Made by a program: the position numbers and the translations under genes. Below, piece by piece: positions 8,810-18,026 of a stretch of DNA of 64,000 nucleotides. The notes beneath the pieces were generated by a model. That model saw only the letters and a list, made by a program, of their open reading frames with translations, did not search any database and was not told the origin of the DNA. This DNA comes from Ostreococcus mediterraneus (taxonomy: Eukaryota; Chlorophyta; Mamiellophyceae; Mamiellales; Bathycoccaceae), in assembly GCA_012295225.1 (NCBI GenBank), contig WMKK01000002.1, positions 795,949 through 859,948 of the forward strand. The letters run 5' to 3'. Each line of letters begins with the position of its first letter. Position 1 is the first letter of the stretch.

Positions 8810-9718
8810 CTACGTGCATAATTGCACCGCATCCTCTCCAAGCGAAGATTCGACGTCTGGCAACGCCGCGTCGTCATCAAAAATGTCAAACGAGTGCACG
8901 CTCGTATCATTAAAAGCGCCCTGCACCGTAAACGTATCCCCGGGATCGATAAGCGTGGACTTGACAATAGTCGACGCCGCAATCACGTGCGAAGGGCGTT
9001 TCTTCGACGGATCTACATTCTTTGCTGCCCAGCGGTCGGCGTACGTCGTAAAAGTATTCCCGACGCACACTAAATCACGTAGCTGAGTCGCGCTCCACCG
9101 CGCGCGCACGACCGATTCGTATAAATCCCCTTCACAATGCGGCATATAAAACATTACGAATTCATCTGCATCGCCGTCGCTATCGCCGTCGCCGCTGTTT
9201 GCTAATACTAACGCTCGGCTGGCGCTCGCAGCCACCGCCTCCCCGCCGCACGTCTCTCGTAAAACCGCCTCGTCCACCAACGTAAAGCACGGATCTCGCG
9301 CCTTCACGCGCACACAATCATCCCCGAACGCGTCTTTGAGCGTCCGGGTCATAAGTATCGCAAACGCGAGCTGCATTCTCGCCACCGCGCTCGTCGCCGG
9401 CGACCCCAACCCCAACACCAGCGCCGTCACCACCCTCTCTCGCCTTCGCTCACGAACCGCATTCACCACGCAATCGATCGCCGCGCGCGTAAACGTCGCG
9501 TCTTCAACATCTCCGATCGCGCGCGTCACTTTACGCACCACCTCTCGCACGCGCTCGGCGATGACTTCCGGCGCGAGCGATTCCTCCTCTGCGCGCACAT
9601 CCGCGTTGAGATTCGTCTCCGCCGCGTGCGCCGCGAGCGCAGCCTTGTTCGCCTTGCCGCGAACGGCTCTACGACTTTTACTCGACACCACGCGCCACGC
9701 ATCGGCGTCGTCCGACAT
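8810..9718 (-). CDS. SRR1-domain protein
   Basis: 302 residues from MSDDADAWRVV. The N-terminal 60 residues are charged and probably flexible. The SRR1 domain follows: VLGLGSPATSAVARMQLAFA, then CFTLVDEAVL, then FYMPHCEGDLYESVV and LVCVGNTFTTYADRW. In Arabidopsis SRR1 (SENSITIVITY TO RED LIGHT REDUCED 1) acts in phytochrome B signalling and clock function. Yeast and animal members are linked to heme regulation. The C-terminus (from about residue 250) is acidic and variable. Its 3' end faces the SDR gene across 35 bp, and its 5' end faces the ubiquitin-like gene across 165 bp. Confidence 0.88.
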   Translation of the reverse strand: MSDDADAWRVVSSKSRRAVRGKANKAALAAHAAETNLNADVRAEEESLAPEVIAERVREVVRKVTRAIGDVEDATFTRAAIDCVVNAVRERRRERVVTALVLGLGSPATSAVARMQLAFAILMTRTLKDAFGDDCVRVKARDPCFTLVDEAVLRETCGGEAVAASASRALVLANSGDGDSDGDADEFVMFYMPHCEGDLYESVVRARWSATQLRDLVCVGNTFTTYADRWAAKNVDPSKKRPSHVIAASTIVKSTLIDPGDTFTVQGAFNDTSVHSFDIFDDDAALPDVESSLGEDAVQLCT

Positions 9719-9883
9719 GGCGCGCGCGCGGCGGTGTGACGTTGTGACGATTGGTGTCACCTGTCAAACGCATCGTTTTTTCGAGGCACGAGCGTTTCCA
9801 CCGCGCGCGCGCGCCATTTCTCCACGCTCGAGCGCACGAGCGCGCACGTCGGCGTTCGGTGTCGCACTCGCCATCGCGTCGTC

Positions 9884-10408
9884 ATGGTCAAGGTCACGAT
9901 CAAGCCTCGATTGGAGGTGAACAAGTGGTCGTTGTATTGGAAGACATCCATGTGCACGAGGACATTCATGTTGGACACGTTGACGCTGGATGACGTGACG
10001 TACGACGGCACGACGGCGAAGGAGATCAAGGCAGCGGTTGCGGCGAAGATTGGTTTACCAGCGGTGGAGACGTTGCATCGGTTGGAGGAGTTTGTGGAGC
10101 CTTGGGAGTTGATGTATGTGTGCGCCGCCGCTCGATGGGACGCGTCAAAGCGACGAGCCGAAGCGCGCGTTCGACGCTGACATCCGCACGGAATATGACT
10201 GACGCCGCGTGTCGTGTCGTAATATGTATGTGTCTACAGTATGTATAAAGGTCGCGAGATGGATGATGATAAAACCATGGCTGATTGCGGGCTACCCAAC
10301 GTGGATGGCACAGAAATTATCGTCGTGCGCAAGCAACTCGTCGCCGAAGGATGGAAAATTAAATACGGCGACAATGAAGATTCAGACACGGAAGATGAGG
10401 ATTTTTAG
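9884..10408 (+). CDS. Ubiquitin-like domain protein, two exons
   Basis: Exon 1 is 9884-10113 and exon 2 is 10240-10408, giving 132 residues. The intron (10114-10239, 126 nt) starts GTATGTG, has ACTGACG at 10198-10204 and ends TCTACAG. Splicing joins PWELI to MYKGREMDDDKTM, which restores a ubiquitin-type strand-turn pattern (like LIFAGKQLEDGRTL), then GLPNVDGTEIIVVRK. Without splicing the frame would end within a few dozen Arg-rich codons. The protein begins MVKVTIKPRLEV and closes with an acidic tail (DNEDSDTEDEDF). There is no C-terminal Gly-Gly, so it is probably not conjugated but acts as an interaction module. I do not recognise the specific family. Confidence 0.72.
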
Positions 10409-10477
10409 CGACAACGAACGTTGCAAGTGTGTACGCTTAGTCCGTGATGAATCAATATGCGTGCTTTTAAATATGAA

Positions 10478-11569
10478 CTACATTGTCGAGGCTGCGTCTT
10501 CGGCACTCGATTCGTCCGTCGCGCCAACCTCTACCGCCGGCGCACTCGGTGCTTGCTGCGCGGCGAATTCCGTCTCGAACGCCATCACCTGCGATGTTGC
10601 CGCGGCAACGGATTCGCGATCCATGAGCGCTAAGAATTCATCGAGCTTGCCAATCGCGCTCTTGCTCGCCTTGGCTGAAAATTTAGCGTACTCCGCCGCC
10701 TTGCTTCCGTTCACCGCGCCCAAATTCTCATAATACTTGGAGTAATCCACCTTTTCCATGTACTCCAAAAAGTCAAACGCGATCGCTTTCGCTTTGTTCT
10801 CTTCACTGCCGCTCAAATACGCCGCCGCCTTGAACAAATTCGTCTTGACGTCGTTTGGAGCTCCGACGACGCGCGACACCGTCGAGCTCAAGTCCTCCCA
10901 CTCACCCTCTTCCGCAAGCGTCGTCGCGCGCACGAGCAACGCCCGCGAGCGAACCAGCGGCACTAAATAAAAGAACAGCGGTTTCGTCGGCTCCGGAGCT
11001 TCGATAGACACTTGACTAAACGCCGCGAACGCCGCCGTCAACGCCAACCCGATGATCAATCGCCGGTTCACCGTCCCTTGCTCCTCTTCCGTCAACCCAG
11101 CATCCGCGGCATTCACCCCCGCCTCGCTCGGCTGATCACGCACCAAAAATTCCATGCCATCGCGTAACCAAGCGTCGCCTTCTGTACGCGAACTAAACAG
11201 CTGCTCGCGCTTCCCGACACCATCCACGCGCGACTTTGATTTCGCCGGCGTCATCTTCGCCAGCGCATCCACGCTCTCCACCGCGCCCCCTTGCGCGCGT
11301 GCCGCGAGCTCCGCTTGCAATTTCGCCTTGTCCGCCTCGGCTTGTTTCAGCTTGGCCATGACATCCGCGAGCGACGCTTCGTTTAATGGTTGCGCGCCAT
11401 CGCCATCGTCATCGACCGCGCGGCGCATCGTCGTCGTCGTCGTCGTCGACCGCGCGCCATCGCGCCGCGTCCGCGCGCGCGATGTGACGCGACGCGTCGT
11501 CGCCATCGCCGCCGCGGTGCGCGTCGTCGCCATCGTCGTCGTCGTCGTCGTCGTCATCATCATCGACAT
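10478..11569 (-). CDS. Predicted plastid membrane protein with a helical soluble domain
   Basis: Up to 363 residues. The N-terminus is Thr/Arg/Met-rich with runs of Thr encoded by trinucleotide repeats, and the true start may be one of several downstream ATGs. Residues 60-95 form a short coiled coil (LADVMAKLKQAEADKAKLQ). One membrane segment (RRLIIGLALTAAFAAFSQV) lies near residue 170. It is followed by a roughly 150-residue alpha-helical region rich in Ala, Lys and Leu with LVRSRALLVRA and FDFLEYMEKVDYSKYYENLGAV, resembling PsbQ-like four-helix lumenal proteins. The tail is acidic. I infer a thylakoid protein of the photosynthetic apparatus but cannot name it. It is divergent from TrmB with only 38 bp between starts. 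Confidence 0.65.
   Translation of the reverse strand: MSMMMTTTTTTTMATTRTAAAMATTRRVTSRARTRRDGARSTTTTTTMRRAVDDDGDGAQPLNEASLADVMAKLKQAEADKAKLQAELAARAQGGAVESVDALAKMTPAKSKSRVDGVGKREQLFSSRTEGDAWLRDGMEFLVRDQPSEAGVNAADAGLTEEEQGTVNRRLIIGLALTAAFAAFSQVSIEAPEPTKPLFFYLVPLVRSRALLVRATTLAEEGEWEDLSSTVSRVVGAPNDVKTNLFKAAAYLSGSEENKAKAIAFDFLEYMEKVDYSKYYENLGAVNGSKAAEYAKFSAKASKSAIGKLDEFLALMDRESVAAATSQVMAFETEFAAQQAPSAPAVEVGATDESSAEDAASTM
11428..11565. repeat. TCG/TCA trinucleotide microsatellites
   Basis: About seven TCG units lie at 11428-11448, and about seven TCG units followed by three TCA units at 11533-11563. Read on the minus strand they give the poly-Thr runs at the N-terminus of the plastid membrane protein gene. 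They lie close to the shared start region with TrmB, so the starts of both genes are uncertain here. Confidence 0.8.
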
Positions 11570-11607
11570 CGCGTCGCGAGGCTGCCTTTGACGTCACTTC
11601 TCGGCGA

Positions 11608-12732
11608 ATGCGCGCGACGTCGCGCCTCTCGCTCTCGCCTCTCGTCGCCGCTCGCCACCGTTGCGCCGCATCGCGCTCATCGACGCGCACGCCGCCCGTC
11701 GCGCGGCGCACGGCGAGCGAGCGCGCCATCATCGACGACGACCTCGCGATGGCGGCCGCCACGAATGAAGACGACGGGACGAATGCCGACGCTGCGGCGC
11801 CGCGCAAGCGCATACGGTGCGATCCGGCGACGACGGGAGTGACGGGGATGCGTAACTACACGCTGCTCCACGGTGCGGCGCTGATGACGTCGCAGAGCGT
11901 GTACGGGGAGCTGGAGCTGCAAGAGGCGTCGCAGAGGGTCAAGGGCGTGCGCGTGCGACAGCACGTGAACCCGCTCACGGAGCGGTTCCAGCGCCAAGCG
12001 CCCGCGCCGGTGTGGACGGAGGCCTTTTCAGACGTTACGCGGCCGCTGACGATCGATATCGGATGCGGTGGGGGGAGATTTGATTTGTTGTACGCGAAGC
12101 GGCACGCCGGGACGCGGAATATATTGGGCGTCGACGTACGCGCGCCGCTCGTCGAACGCGGTTCGGCCTGGGGTGAGGCTGCTGGCGTGGTGGATAACGT
12201 GCATTTCGCAGAGTGTAATGCGACGGTGTCGATTGGGGAATGGATTAAGAGCTATAACGCGTGCGGAGAAGGGAAAGGGGTTGTGGATTTGGTGTGCGCG
12301 CAATTTTGCGACCCGCACTTTAAAAAGAAGCATCGCAAGAGACGCATCGTACAAAAAACGCTCGTGGAGCAGTTGGCAAGGGAGCTCACACCCGGTGCAC
12401 GTGTCTTCTTGCAAAGCGACGTGCGTGAGTTGACGGAGGATATGCGTGATAAGTTTGAACGTTTTGGTGGTGATTATTTTGAGTTGGACGATGAATTGTA
12501 CGACGCCGACGTCGTTGCGGCGAAAATTGAGGAGGCAGCGAACGCGCCGGCCGACGAGGAGGCGGCTAATGTACATGATGATGGATGGCGTTCGACGTGG
12601 GCGCACGCCGGTTGGCTCGATGAGAATCCGTTAGGGATTCCCACGGAGCGCGAAGTGCAAACGACTGGCGAAGGGCTGCCCGTATTCCGAATTATGCTCC
12701 GGCGCAACGACAAGGCGTACGCCGCGGCGTGA
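11608..12732 (+). CDS. tRNA (guanine-N7)-methyltransferase, TrmB family
   Basis: 374 residues. The N-terminus is Arg/Ser/Thr-rich up to about residue 45 and may be an organelle presequence; an internal ATG at 11749 (MAAATNEDD) could give a non-targeted form. The methyltransferase core has VRVRQHVNPL, then IDIGCGGGRFDLLYA (SAM-binding motif I, about residue 150), VDVRAPLVERG, VCAQFCDPHFKKKHRKRR (the catalytic/substrate loop typical of TrmB/Trm8) and the closing NPLGIPTEREVQ...GLPVFRIML. The enzyme makes m7G46 in the variable loop of tRNA. This single-chain type resembles bacterial TrmB and plant organelle forms. Confidence 0.9.
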   Translation: MRATSRLSLSPLVAARHRCAASRSSTRTPPVARRTASERAIIDDDLAMAAATNEDDGTNADAAAPRKRIRCDPATTGVTGMRNYTLLHGAALMTSQSVYGELELQEASQRVKGVRVRQHVNPLTERFQRQAPAPVWTEAFSDVTRPLTIDIGCGGGRFDLLYAKRHAGTRNILGVDVRAPLVERGSAWGEAAGVVDNVHFAECNATVSIGEWIKSYNACGEGKGVVDLVCAQFCDPHFKKKHRKRRIVQKTLVEQLARELTPGARVFLQSDVRELTEDMRDKFERFGGDYFELDDELYDADVVAAKIEEAANAPADEEAANVHDDGWRSTWAHAGWLDENPLGIPTEREVQTTGEGLPVFRIMLRRNDKAYAAA

Positions 12733-12815
12733 CCATTGCCACCATTGATTGTAACACATTAATACACATATACTCTATGGCATGAGTGCCCTAAATAATA
12801 CACGACGTGCGCTCG

Positions 12816-15428
12816 CTATTTTGTGTCGATGCATTGCATACTCGAAAGCGCGCGCATGTTGACGTGCACCTGCCGTGCTGCACGAGTTGCTCGCGCTTCT
12901 ATTAGTCGAGCGCTACCTCTCGGTTCGCTCGTGACCGCGTTCGGCGCCCGAATGCGCTGAATATAATTGTGAATCTCTCCACTACTGGGTACGCTCGCAC
13001 GCACGTTGTCTCGAAAGGTTGTCTTTGTTGAAACCAACATCGGTCGAGCGCTCAACGGCCGCGCGGCGCGGTCGGCGGTTCGCGGGCGACTCGACGTCGT
13101 CGTACTGGTCGTCGACACCGTCGTTCGCGTTGCCACGCGTTCTAACGCCGCCGCGCGTCGCCGAGTAGCTAATGGACTCGCGGTTTGTATCGACGACGGC
13201 GCCGTGCTTCGTTCGATTACTTTCGCAGAGCGCGTCTTAGGGGACGCCCCGTCGTCGTCGATACTCTGGCTCGCCGAATTCCACCGCTTGCCGCTCTTCA
13301 ATGCATCCGCCGCGTCGCCGCCATCTTTTCTCGAACCGTGATGCGACGCATCCACGTGCGAGGGCACGTTCGTACGCGCGCTGCCGATTCGAATGCCTTC
13401 GCGATTGGCAATATCTGTCGCGACGGCTTTACTTAAACCGGCTTTCGCCATGACGTCCCACAAGCCGCGCACGACGTCCCGCTGCTCGTTGATGATTTGA
13501 TCCCGAATCGCGAGTTGAAAATGTAACTCCATATTTCGCACGCCAACGAGACGATATTGCGAGAGAATGTGCAAGAAACTTGGCGATTTACCATCATTGA
13601 TGGCTGCATCAATGCGGGATTGAATGGCGACGCGGACGAGCTCGTTAGCCTCAACGTCTTTGCGGTATTTTGCGCCAAGAACTTCATTCGCACGAATCGT
13701 TTCGTCTATGGCATCGATTCGACTTCGCAGTGTACTTCGTTCGGTACTGCTCGGGTTTTGGTCCACGATATTTGTGAGTCGACGTTTGAGCGCCGAGCGC
13801 TCGTAGACGTTTTGCGCGTTGACGTCCTCAAGCTCGAAGAGCGCCTTTTGAATGTTGATCCTCTCCTCGACATTTTCGTTAATATCGTCGCTTAGCACGT
13901 CCAACCACGTTTCTGATGATGACGCCCCATCGCATCCCGTCGTCGTCGTTTGCGTCTGGCTCGTGCGTGGAATGCTGTCTTTATTCGCCAACTGCGTCTT
14001 CAGCCTCGCGACTTCGGATTGTAAGTCGTCGATGACGTGTTGATAGTCGCCGATATGATGGCGCTCGCGCGCAATGACGACGTTTTGTGCAACATTGGTC
14101 TTGATTTCTTTCGCCCGATTCGCATACTTGAGCGTGTTGATAGTGTGATTATACTGCTGCGACGACGCGCTCACGGTGGCGATCATCGCCGTTCGAGAAT
14201 TTCCCGACAAACCATCCTTGAGCAGACGCGTGAGCTTGGAGTTGCGGTACGGAATGTACATTCGCCCCTTGATTTTTGAATTGCTATGCCGTCCGAGAGC
14301 ATTGATGCAATTCGCGAGGGCGAGTAAACTTTTGTTTATATTCGCCCCATCGCGTAGCTTTTGTCCCGAGTTCAACGTATCCGACGCCCGTTCGCTTCCG
14401 GCTAAATCAACCAAGGATAACTTGCCGCATAGCACTTGCTTCTCTTTGCCCCCAGCGCGTCTCGCCCATCGCTTCACGCCAATCTCTAACACCGCGTGTG
14501 AGCGACTCGACGTCGCGTTCGCTTCAGTGTAATCGATACTGCGTCGTTCGTTTCCTTCGTGCAAGAGTTTCGTAATGTCGTCGGCGCAACGCACGGCGAT
14601 GCGCGTTAATCCCACCGGCACGGGTCCGCGTTCGGGATCCTCGCGCAACTCAAGCGGCGAACTCTCGACGACTAACAAGTCGTAAATGAGTTCGTTGTAC
14701 ACTTCTAAGTACGAACAGGATACTTCGAATTCGTACTCCTCCTTCATGGCGTCGATTTGATTGAAAATATCCACGAGCGAAAGAAACATCATCCCCGGTT
14801 CGTCGTAGTTGCCAATCATCGTGTGCGTCTTTCCTGATCCCGTCGCCCCGTACGCAAACACGGTGGAGTTCATACCATTCACGACGCTTGAAATCAAGCC
14901 TTTTCCAGTGGCTTCGTACACCTCTGCATTCGACGCTGTGCCACTGAACGCGACGTCAAACGTATACCGCCTTGACTTTGTTCGGCCTTGCACGTGGTCG
15001 AGGTACGGCTTTTCTTCGTCGGGATCCATGACGACAACCGTATCGCGATTCACGACGCGTAAAATGCTTCGCGTGGGCATGCGGTGTACACATCCTGAAA
15101 GCGACTGCGTTGAATTCGTGAGCGTTACGGCGTTCGAAGACGCATTCATCCATGTTGAAGACGTCCCGGCGGCGGTTTCGCCCGCGGCGGTTTCGACATC
15201 CCGCTCCACCGGTCGCGTGCGCACCGCCACCAAAAGCTTTGTTGTCTGACTTTCAAATGTCGCCGACAGTCCTCGAGTGTCCGAAGACGCTCCACGGCGA
15301 TGTAACGCCGGCACGCGGACGTAAATCGACCCGCTCGACGTCGAAGCAGACGGTTGTCTAGAGCCTTCTGAGAAGCGTTCGCGCGGCGACGCCGGCGACG
15401 CGTCGTCGCGATGACGCATGATTTCCAC
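12816..15428 (-). CDS. Kinesin-8 family motor protein
   Basis: 870 residues. The motor domain spans about residues 50-420: LVAVRTRPV, AYGATGSGKTHTMIG (P-loop, about residue 197), NATSSRSHAVLEIG (switch I), LSLVDLAGSERASDT (switch II) and LKYANRAKEIKTNV leading into the neck. PVPVGLTRIAVRCADD and the LLHEGNERRSIDYTEAN stretch match kinesin-8 (Kip3/KIF18/KIF19) better than other classes. A coiled-coil stalk (about 440-680) and a Ser/Arg-rich tail follow. Kinesin-8 motors walk to plus ends and promote microtubule shortening, limiting spindle length. The motor is near the N-terminus, as in that class. It is in tandem with the coiled-coil gene upstream and convergent with TrmB. Confidence 0.92.
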   Translation of the reverse strand: MEIMRHRDDASPASPRERFSEGSRQPSASTSSGSIYVRVPALHRRGASSDTRGLSATFESQTTKLLVAVRTRPVERDVETAAGETAAGTSSTWMNASSNAVTLTNSTQSLSGCVHRMPTRSILRVVNRDTVVVMDPDEEKPYLDHVQGRTKSRRYTFDVAFSGTASNAEVYEATGKGLISSVVNGMNSTVFAYGATGSGKTHTMIGNYDEPGMMFLSLVDIFNQIDAMKEEYEFEVSCSYLEVYNELIYDLLVVESSPLELREDPERGPVPVGLTRIAVRCADDITKLLHEGNERRSIDYTEANATSSRSHAVLEIGVKRWARRAGGKEKQVLCGKLSLVDLAGSERASDTLNSGQKLRDGANINKSLLALANCINALGRHSNSKIKGRMYIPYRNSKLTRLLKDGLSGNSRTAMIATVSASSQQYNHTINTLKYANRAKEIKTNVAQNVVIARERHHIGDYQHVIDDLQSEVARLKTQLANKDSIPRTSQTQTTTTGCDGASSSETWLDVLSDDINENVEERINIQKALFELEDVNAQNVYERSALKRRLTNIVDQNPSSTERSTLRSRIDAIDETIRANEVLGAKYRKDVEANELVRVAIQSRIDAAINDGKSPSFLHILSQYRLVGVRNMELHFQLAIRDQIINEQRDVVRGLWDVMAKAGLSKAVATDIANREGIRIGSARTNVPSHVDASHHGSRKDGGDAADALKSGKRWNSASQSIDDDGASPKTRSAKVIERSTAPSSIQTASPLATRRRAAALERVATRTTVSTTSTTTSSRPRTADRAARPLSARPMLVSTKTTFRDNVRASVPSSGEIHNYIQRIRAPNAVTSEPRGSARLIEARATRAARQVHVNMRALSSMQCIDTK

Positions 15429-15653
15429 GTCTTTCGCGAGCGATGCAACCTCAATCGGTAGTACGCGTCACCGCGTACCGATATGAGCACGTGTGCGTCA
15501 CGGTAGACGTACGCGTGTGCACCAATATGAACGAAAAGTGCGCGCGAATGAAGTCAACGCCAGTCAACCGAATCGCCGTGTTGACTTTTCCCCACAGCGC
15601 GGCCCAGTTAACAACGCACCAGCCCTTGCCCTCGCGCGCCGCCTTCATTTAGC

Positions 15654-16472
15654 TCACGCCGAAAGTGTTTGTAATTCCCGATAGAGCGCACGAAGTCGCC
15701 GACGCCGTGTTTCGAGTTCGGGTCTCGGCTCTTTCTGCTCTGGCTCGTCTTTGTCGTCGTCTTCGTCTTCGTCTTCGTCGTCCACATACTTGACCTCCAC
15801 AACGCGCGCATCGCGCGCCACCGCCACCGGCGCGCATCGAAACTGCGTCTCTAACCCGCCGCGACCACTCCGCGCGTCCTCGGGCGCTCGCCACGCGCTC
15901 GTGAGCTCTTCGCGTAACGCTCGACATTCGCGCTCCAACCGCTCGACGTCGCTCGCCCGCGCTGCGCGCTCCGTGGCCAACTCAATCCGCAACGTCTCCA
16001 CGCTCGCACGCAACGCATCCACCACGTGTGCATCGGCGTAATTTCCCGCACTCGCCGTCGCGTAAGACATTTTCGCATCGAATCGCCGTTCAAACGCTTC
16101 GAGCGCGCGCGTAATCGCTTTCGCACTCGCTTCAACATTCGCCGCTTCGCGCGCGCCGCCGCCGCCGTCCGACCCGCTCGGCGCGCGCACGGCGCCCATA
16201 CGCGCCTCTACGCTCGCGCGAAGCGCGTCGACGCTCGCGCGAAGCTCTGCGCGGTCCTCATCGTCGGCATCTCTCGCGCACTTGATGAGCCGAGCGAGCG
16301 TTTGTGAGCGCGCATCCGTCTTCTCCATCGCCGCCTCGAGCGCGGTCACGCGCGCGTCGACGGATTGGCGCGTCGGCGTCGAACGCATGGCGCGGTTGCG
16401 GCGCGGCGTCGGCGTCGGCGCGGCGTCGGTGACGGCGTCGGCGTCGCTGAATGTTGTCGAATGTCTCCACAT
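15654..16472 (-). CDS. Coiled-coil protein of unknown function
   Basis: 272 residues from MWRHSTTFSD. After a Thr/Pro/Arg-rich start come two heptad regions: VTALEAAMEKTDARSQTLA to about residue 90, and VVDALRASVETLRIELATER to about residue 200. An acidic run (DDEDEDEDDDKDEPEQKEP) precedes a basic closing helix (RRRRLRALYRELQTL). I recognise no family. The ATG at 16472 is chosen because an earlier one at 16577 would overlap the first exon of the divergent UBX gene. It sits about 225 bp upstream of the kinesin-8 gene on the same strand. Confidence 0.55.
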   Translation of the reverse strand: MWRHSTTFSDADAVTDAAPTPTPRRNRAMRSTPTRQSVDARVTALEAAMEKTDARSQTLARLIKCARDADDEDRAELRASVDALRASVEARMGAVRAPSGSDGGGGAREAANVEASAKAITRALEAFERRFDAKMSYATASAGNYADAHVVDALRASVETLRIELATERAARASDVERLERECRALREELTSAWRAPEDARSGRGGLETQFRCAPVAVARDARVVEVKYVDDEDEDEDDDKDEPEQKEPRPELETRRRRLRALYRELQTLSA

Positions 16473-16539
16473 CTGCGCACGCGAAGCGAAATAAAAGCAC
16501 GTCGCGCGACGCGTCGCAGCGCGTGAACGGGCGCGCGAG

Positions 16540-17905
16540 ATGTCGGACGAGAAAATCATCACGTTTGCGAGCGTCACGGGATCCGAACACGCCGTCGCCG
16601 CGCATGTGTTAAAGGTGCGAGTGATGCGTTTGGATTAATCCATCTTGGAAACAATCTTGCGCCCGTGTACGCGCCTCGATGCGCTCTCGCATGTGTCACT
16701 TACTGACGCCAACGCACGCACCGTTGTAAATGTGATCGAACGTACAGGCGTATGATGGCGATTTAGACGCCGCGGTGGATGGATTCTTTGACGGGACGAT
16801 GGAGTCGCGCGTCGCGGCGTACGACGCGGGAGCGCTCGGCGAAGGCGACGACGATGATGCTGGTGATGGCGATCGACGCGACCGGGGTGCGGACGACGAC
16901 ATGGTGATTAGTGATGGGGACCAACCCGCAGGGGCGCGTGCACGGGCGTCGTACGATGAAATTTCGGATGATGAAGGCGACGACGACGATGATGAAGACT
17001 ACAACGAGTTTGCAAACTCAGACGACGCCATAGATCTCATGAGCGACGAGGATGAGGATGCCGCCGAAGCCGACGCGCGCATGATGCGCGAAATTGCCGC
17101 GGCGCGTGCGGTGCGCACGGCACAGGCGCGACGACCGCGACGCGGCGCGTTCGCCGGGTTCGCGGAGGCGGGACGCGAAGCGCCGGCGTTCGTCGCGCGG
17201 GACGGTGGTTACGCGTACGCCGGCGGTGGTCGTGGTAGTGGCGGTGATGACGTCGATGGTCATGGATTCGAATTACCCGATGGCATCGATCGCGAGGAGG
17301 CGAGAATGTTAGAAGCGGCAATGTTAGGCATCGCATACGTACCGCCAGATAATAGACGGATGGATTTCGGTCCGAGCGCGCCCGCTCCGGCGAGCGTGGT
17401 CGCCGCACGGTCGATTACGAACGAAACAGATCGTGCATATGAAGAGTCATTACGTGCGGATCGTGAGAAAGCGGCGAAAGCTCGCGCCGAGCAGGTGGCG
17501 AAGGAAATGATGGAGGCTGACCGCGCGGCGGAGGAAGCGCGCGTCAGAGCTGAAGCCGAAGCTGAAGAGTTGGCGCGCACGAAACTCGCCGAAGAAGCCG
17601 CGGAGGCTTTACCCGACGAACCAGGTGCAACGGACGAAGGCGTAGTGAATATTGCGTTCAAAATGCCCGATGGTTCGCGCATTATGCGTCGCTTTTTACT
17701 GTCACACACCACAAAGGCGTTGTTTTCTTTCATAGATGGATACGAAAAGTTGCACGCGGATTCGTCGCGATTGGCTGTGGAGCCTGGGACGTATAGATTA
17801 GTCGCGCAGCATCCGCGACGAGTTATTGAGAATAGTGATGCCGGCACAATTGAGAGCGCTGGATTGACGCACAAACAAGAAGCGCTGCTGATAGATTTGC
17901 TTTAG
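16540..17905 (+). CDS. UBA-like/UBX-domain protein (FAF1/PUX type), two exons
   Basis: Exon 1 is 16540-16614 (25 codons, MSDEKIITFASVTGSEHAV) and exon 2 is 16748-17905, for 410 residues. The intron (133 nt, phase 0) starts GTGCGAG, carries ACTGACG at 16702-16708 and ends CGTACAG. The junction restores a UBA-like helix bundle (AVAAHVLK joined to AYDGDLDAAVDGFF). A long acidic/Asp-rich middle follows, then a charged helix (about 240-300) and a C-terminal UBX domain (VNIAFKMPDGSRIMRRFL to LTHKQEALLIDLL). Proteins of this layout recruit the Cdc48/p97 ATPase to ubiquitinated clients. In plants they are called PUX. Confidence 0.88.
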
Positions 17906-18026
17906 ATTTGTTTATCGACGAGAAAGAACATCATTTTACGTACGTTTCGCCCACAACACAATGTTTCGAGCTACTGGTTAGTTGAATTAATAATGTGTGT
18001 GATGTGCTAGTATCACCATGCTATGA

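Noticed and set aside
11428-11565. TCG repeats as a special regulatory array
   Set aside because: They are ordinary codon-phase microsatellites at the N-terminus of a plastid protein, similar to Asp-coding repeats near 42650.
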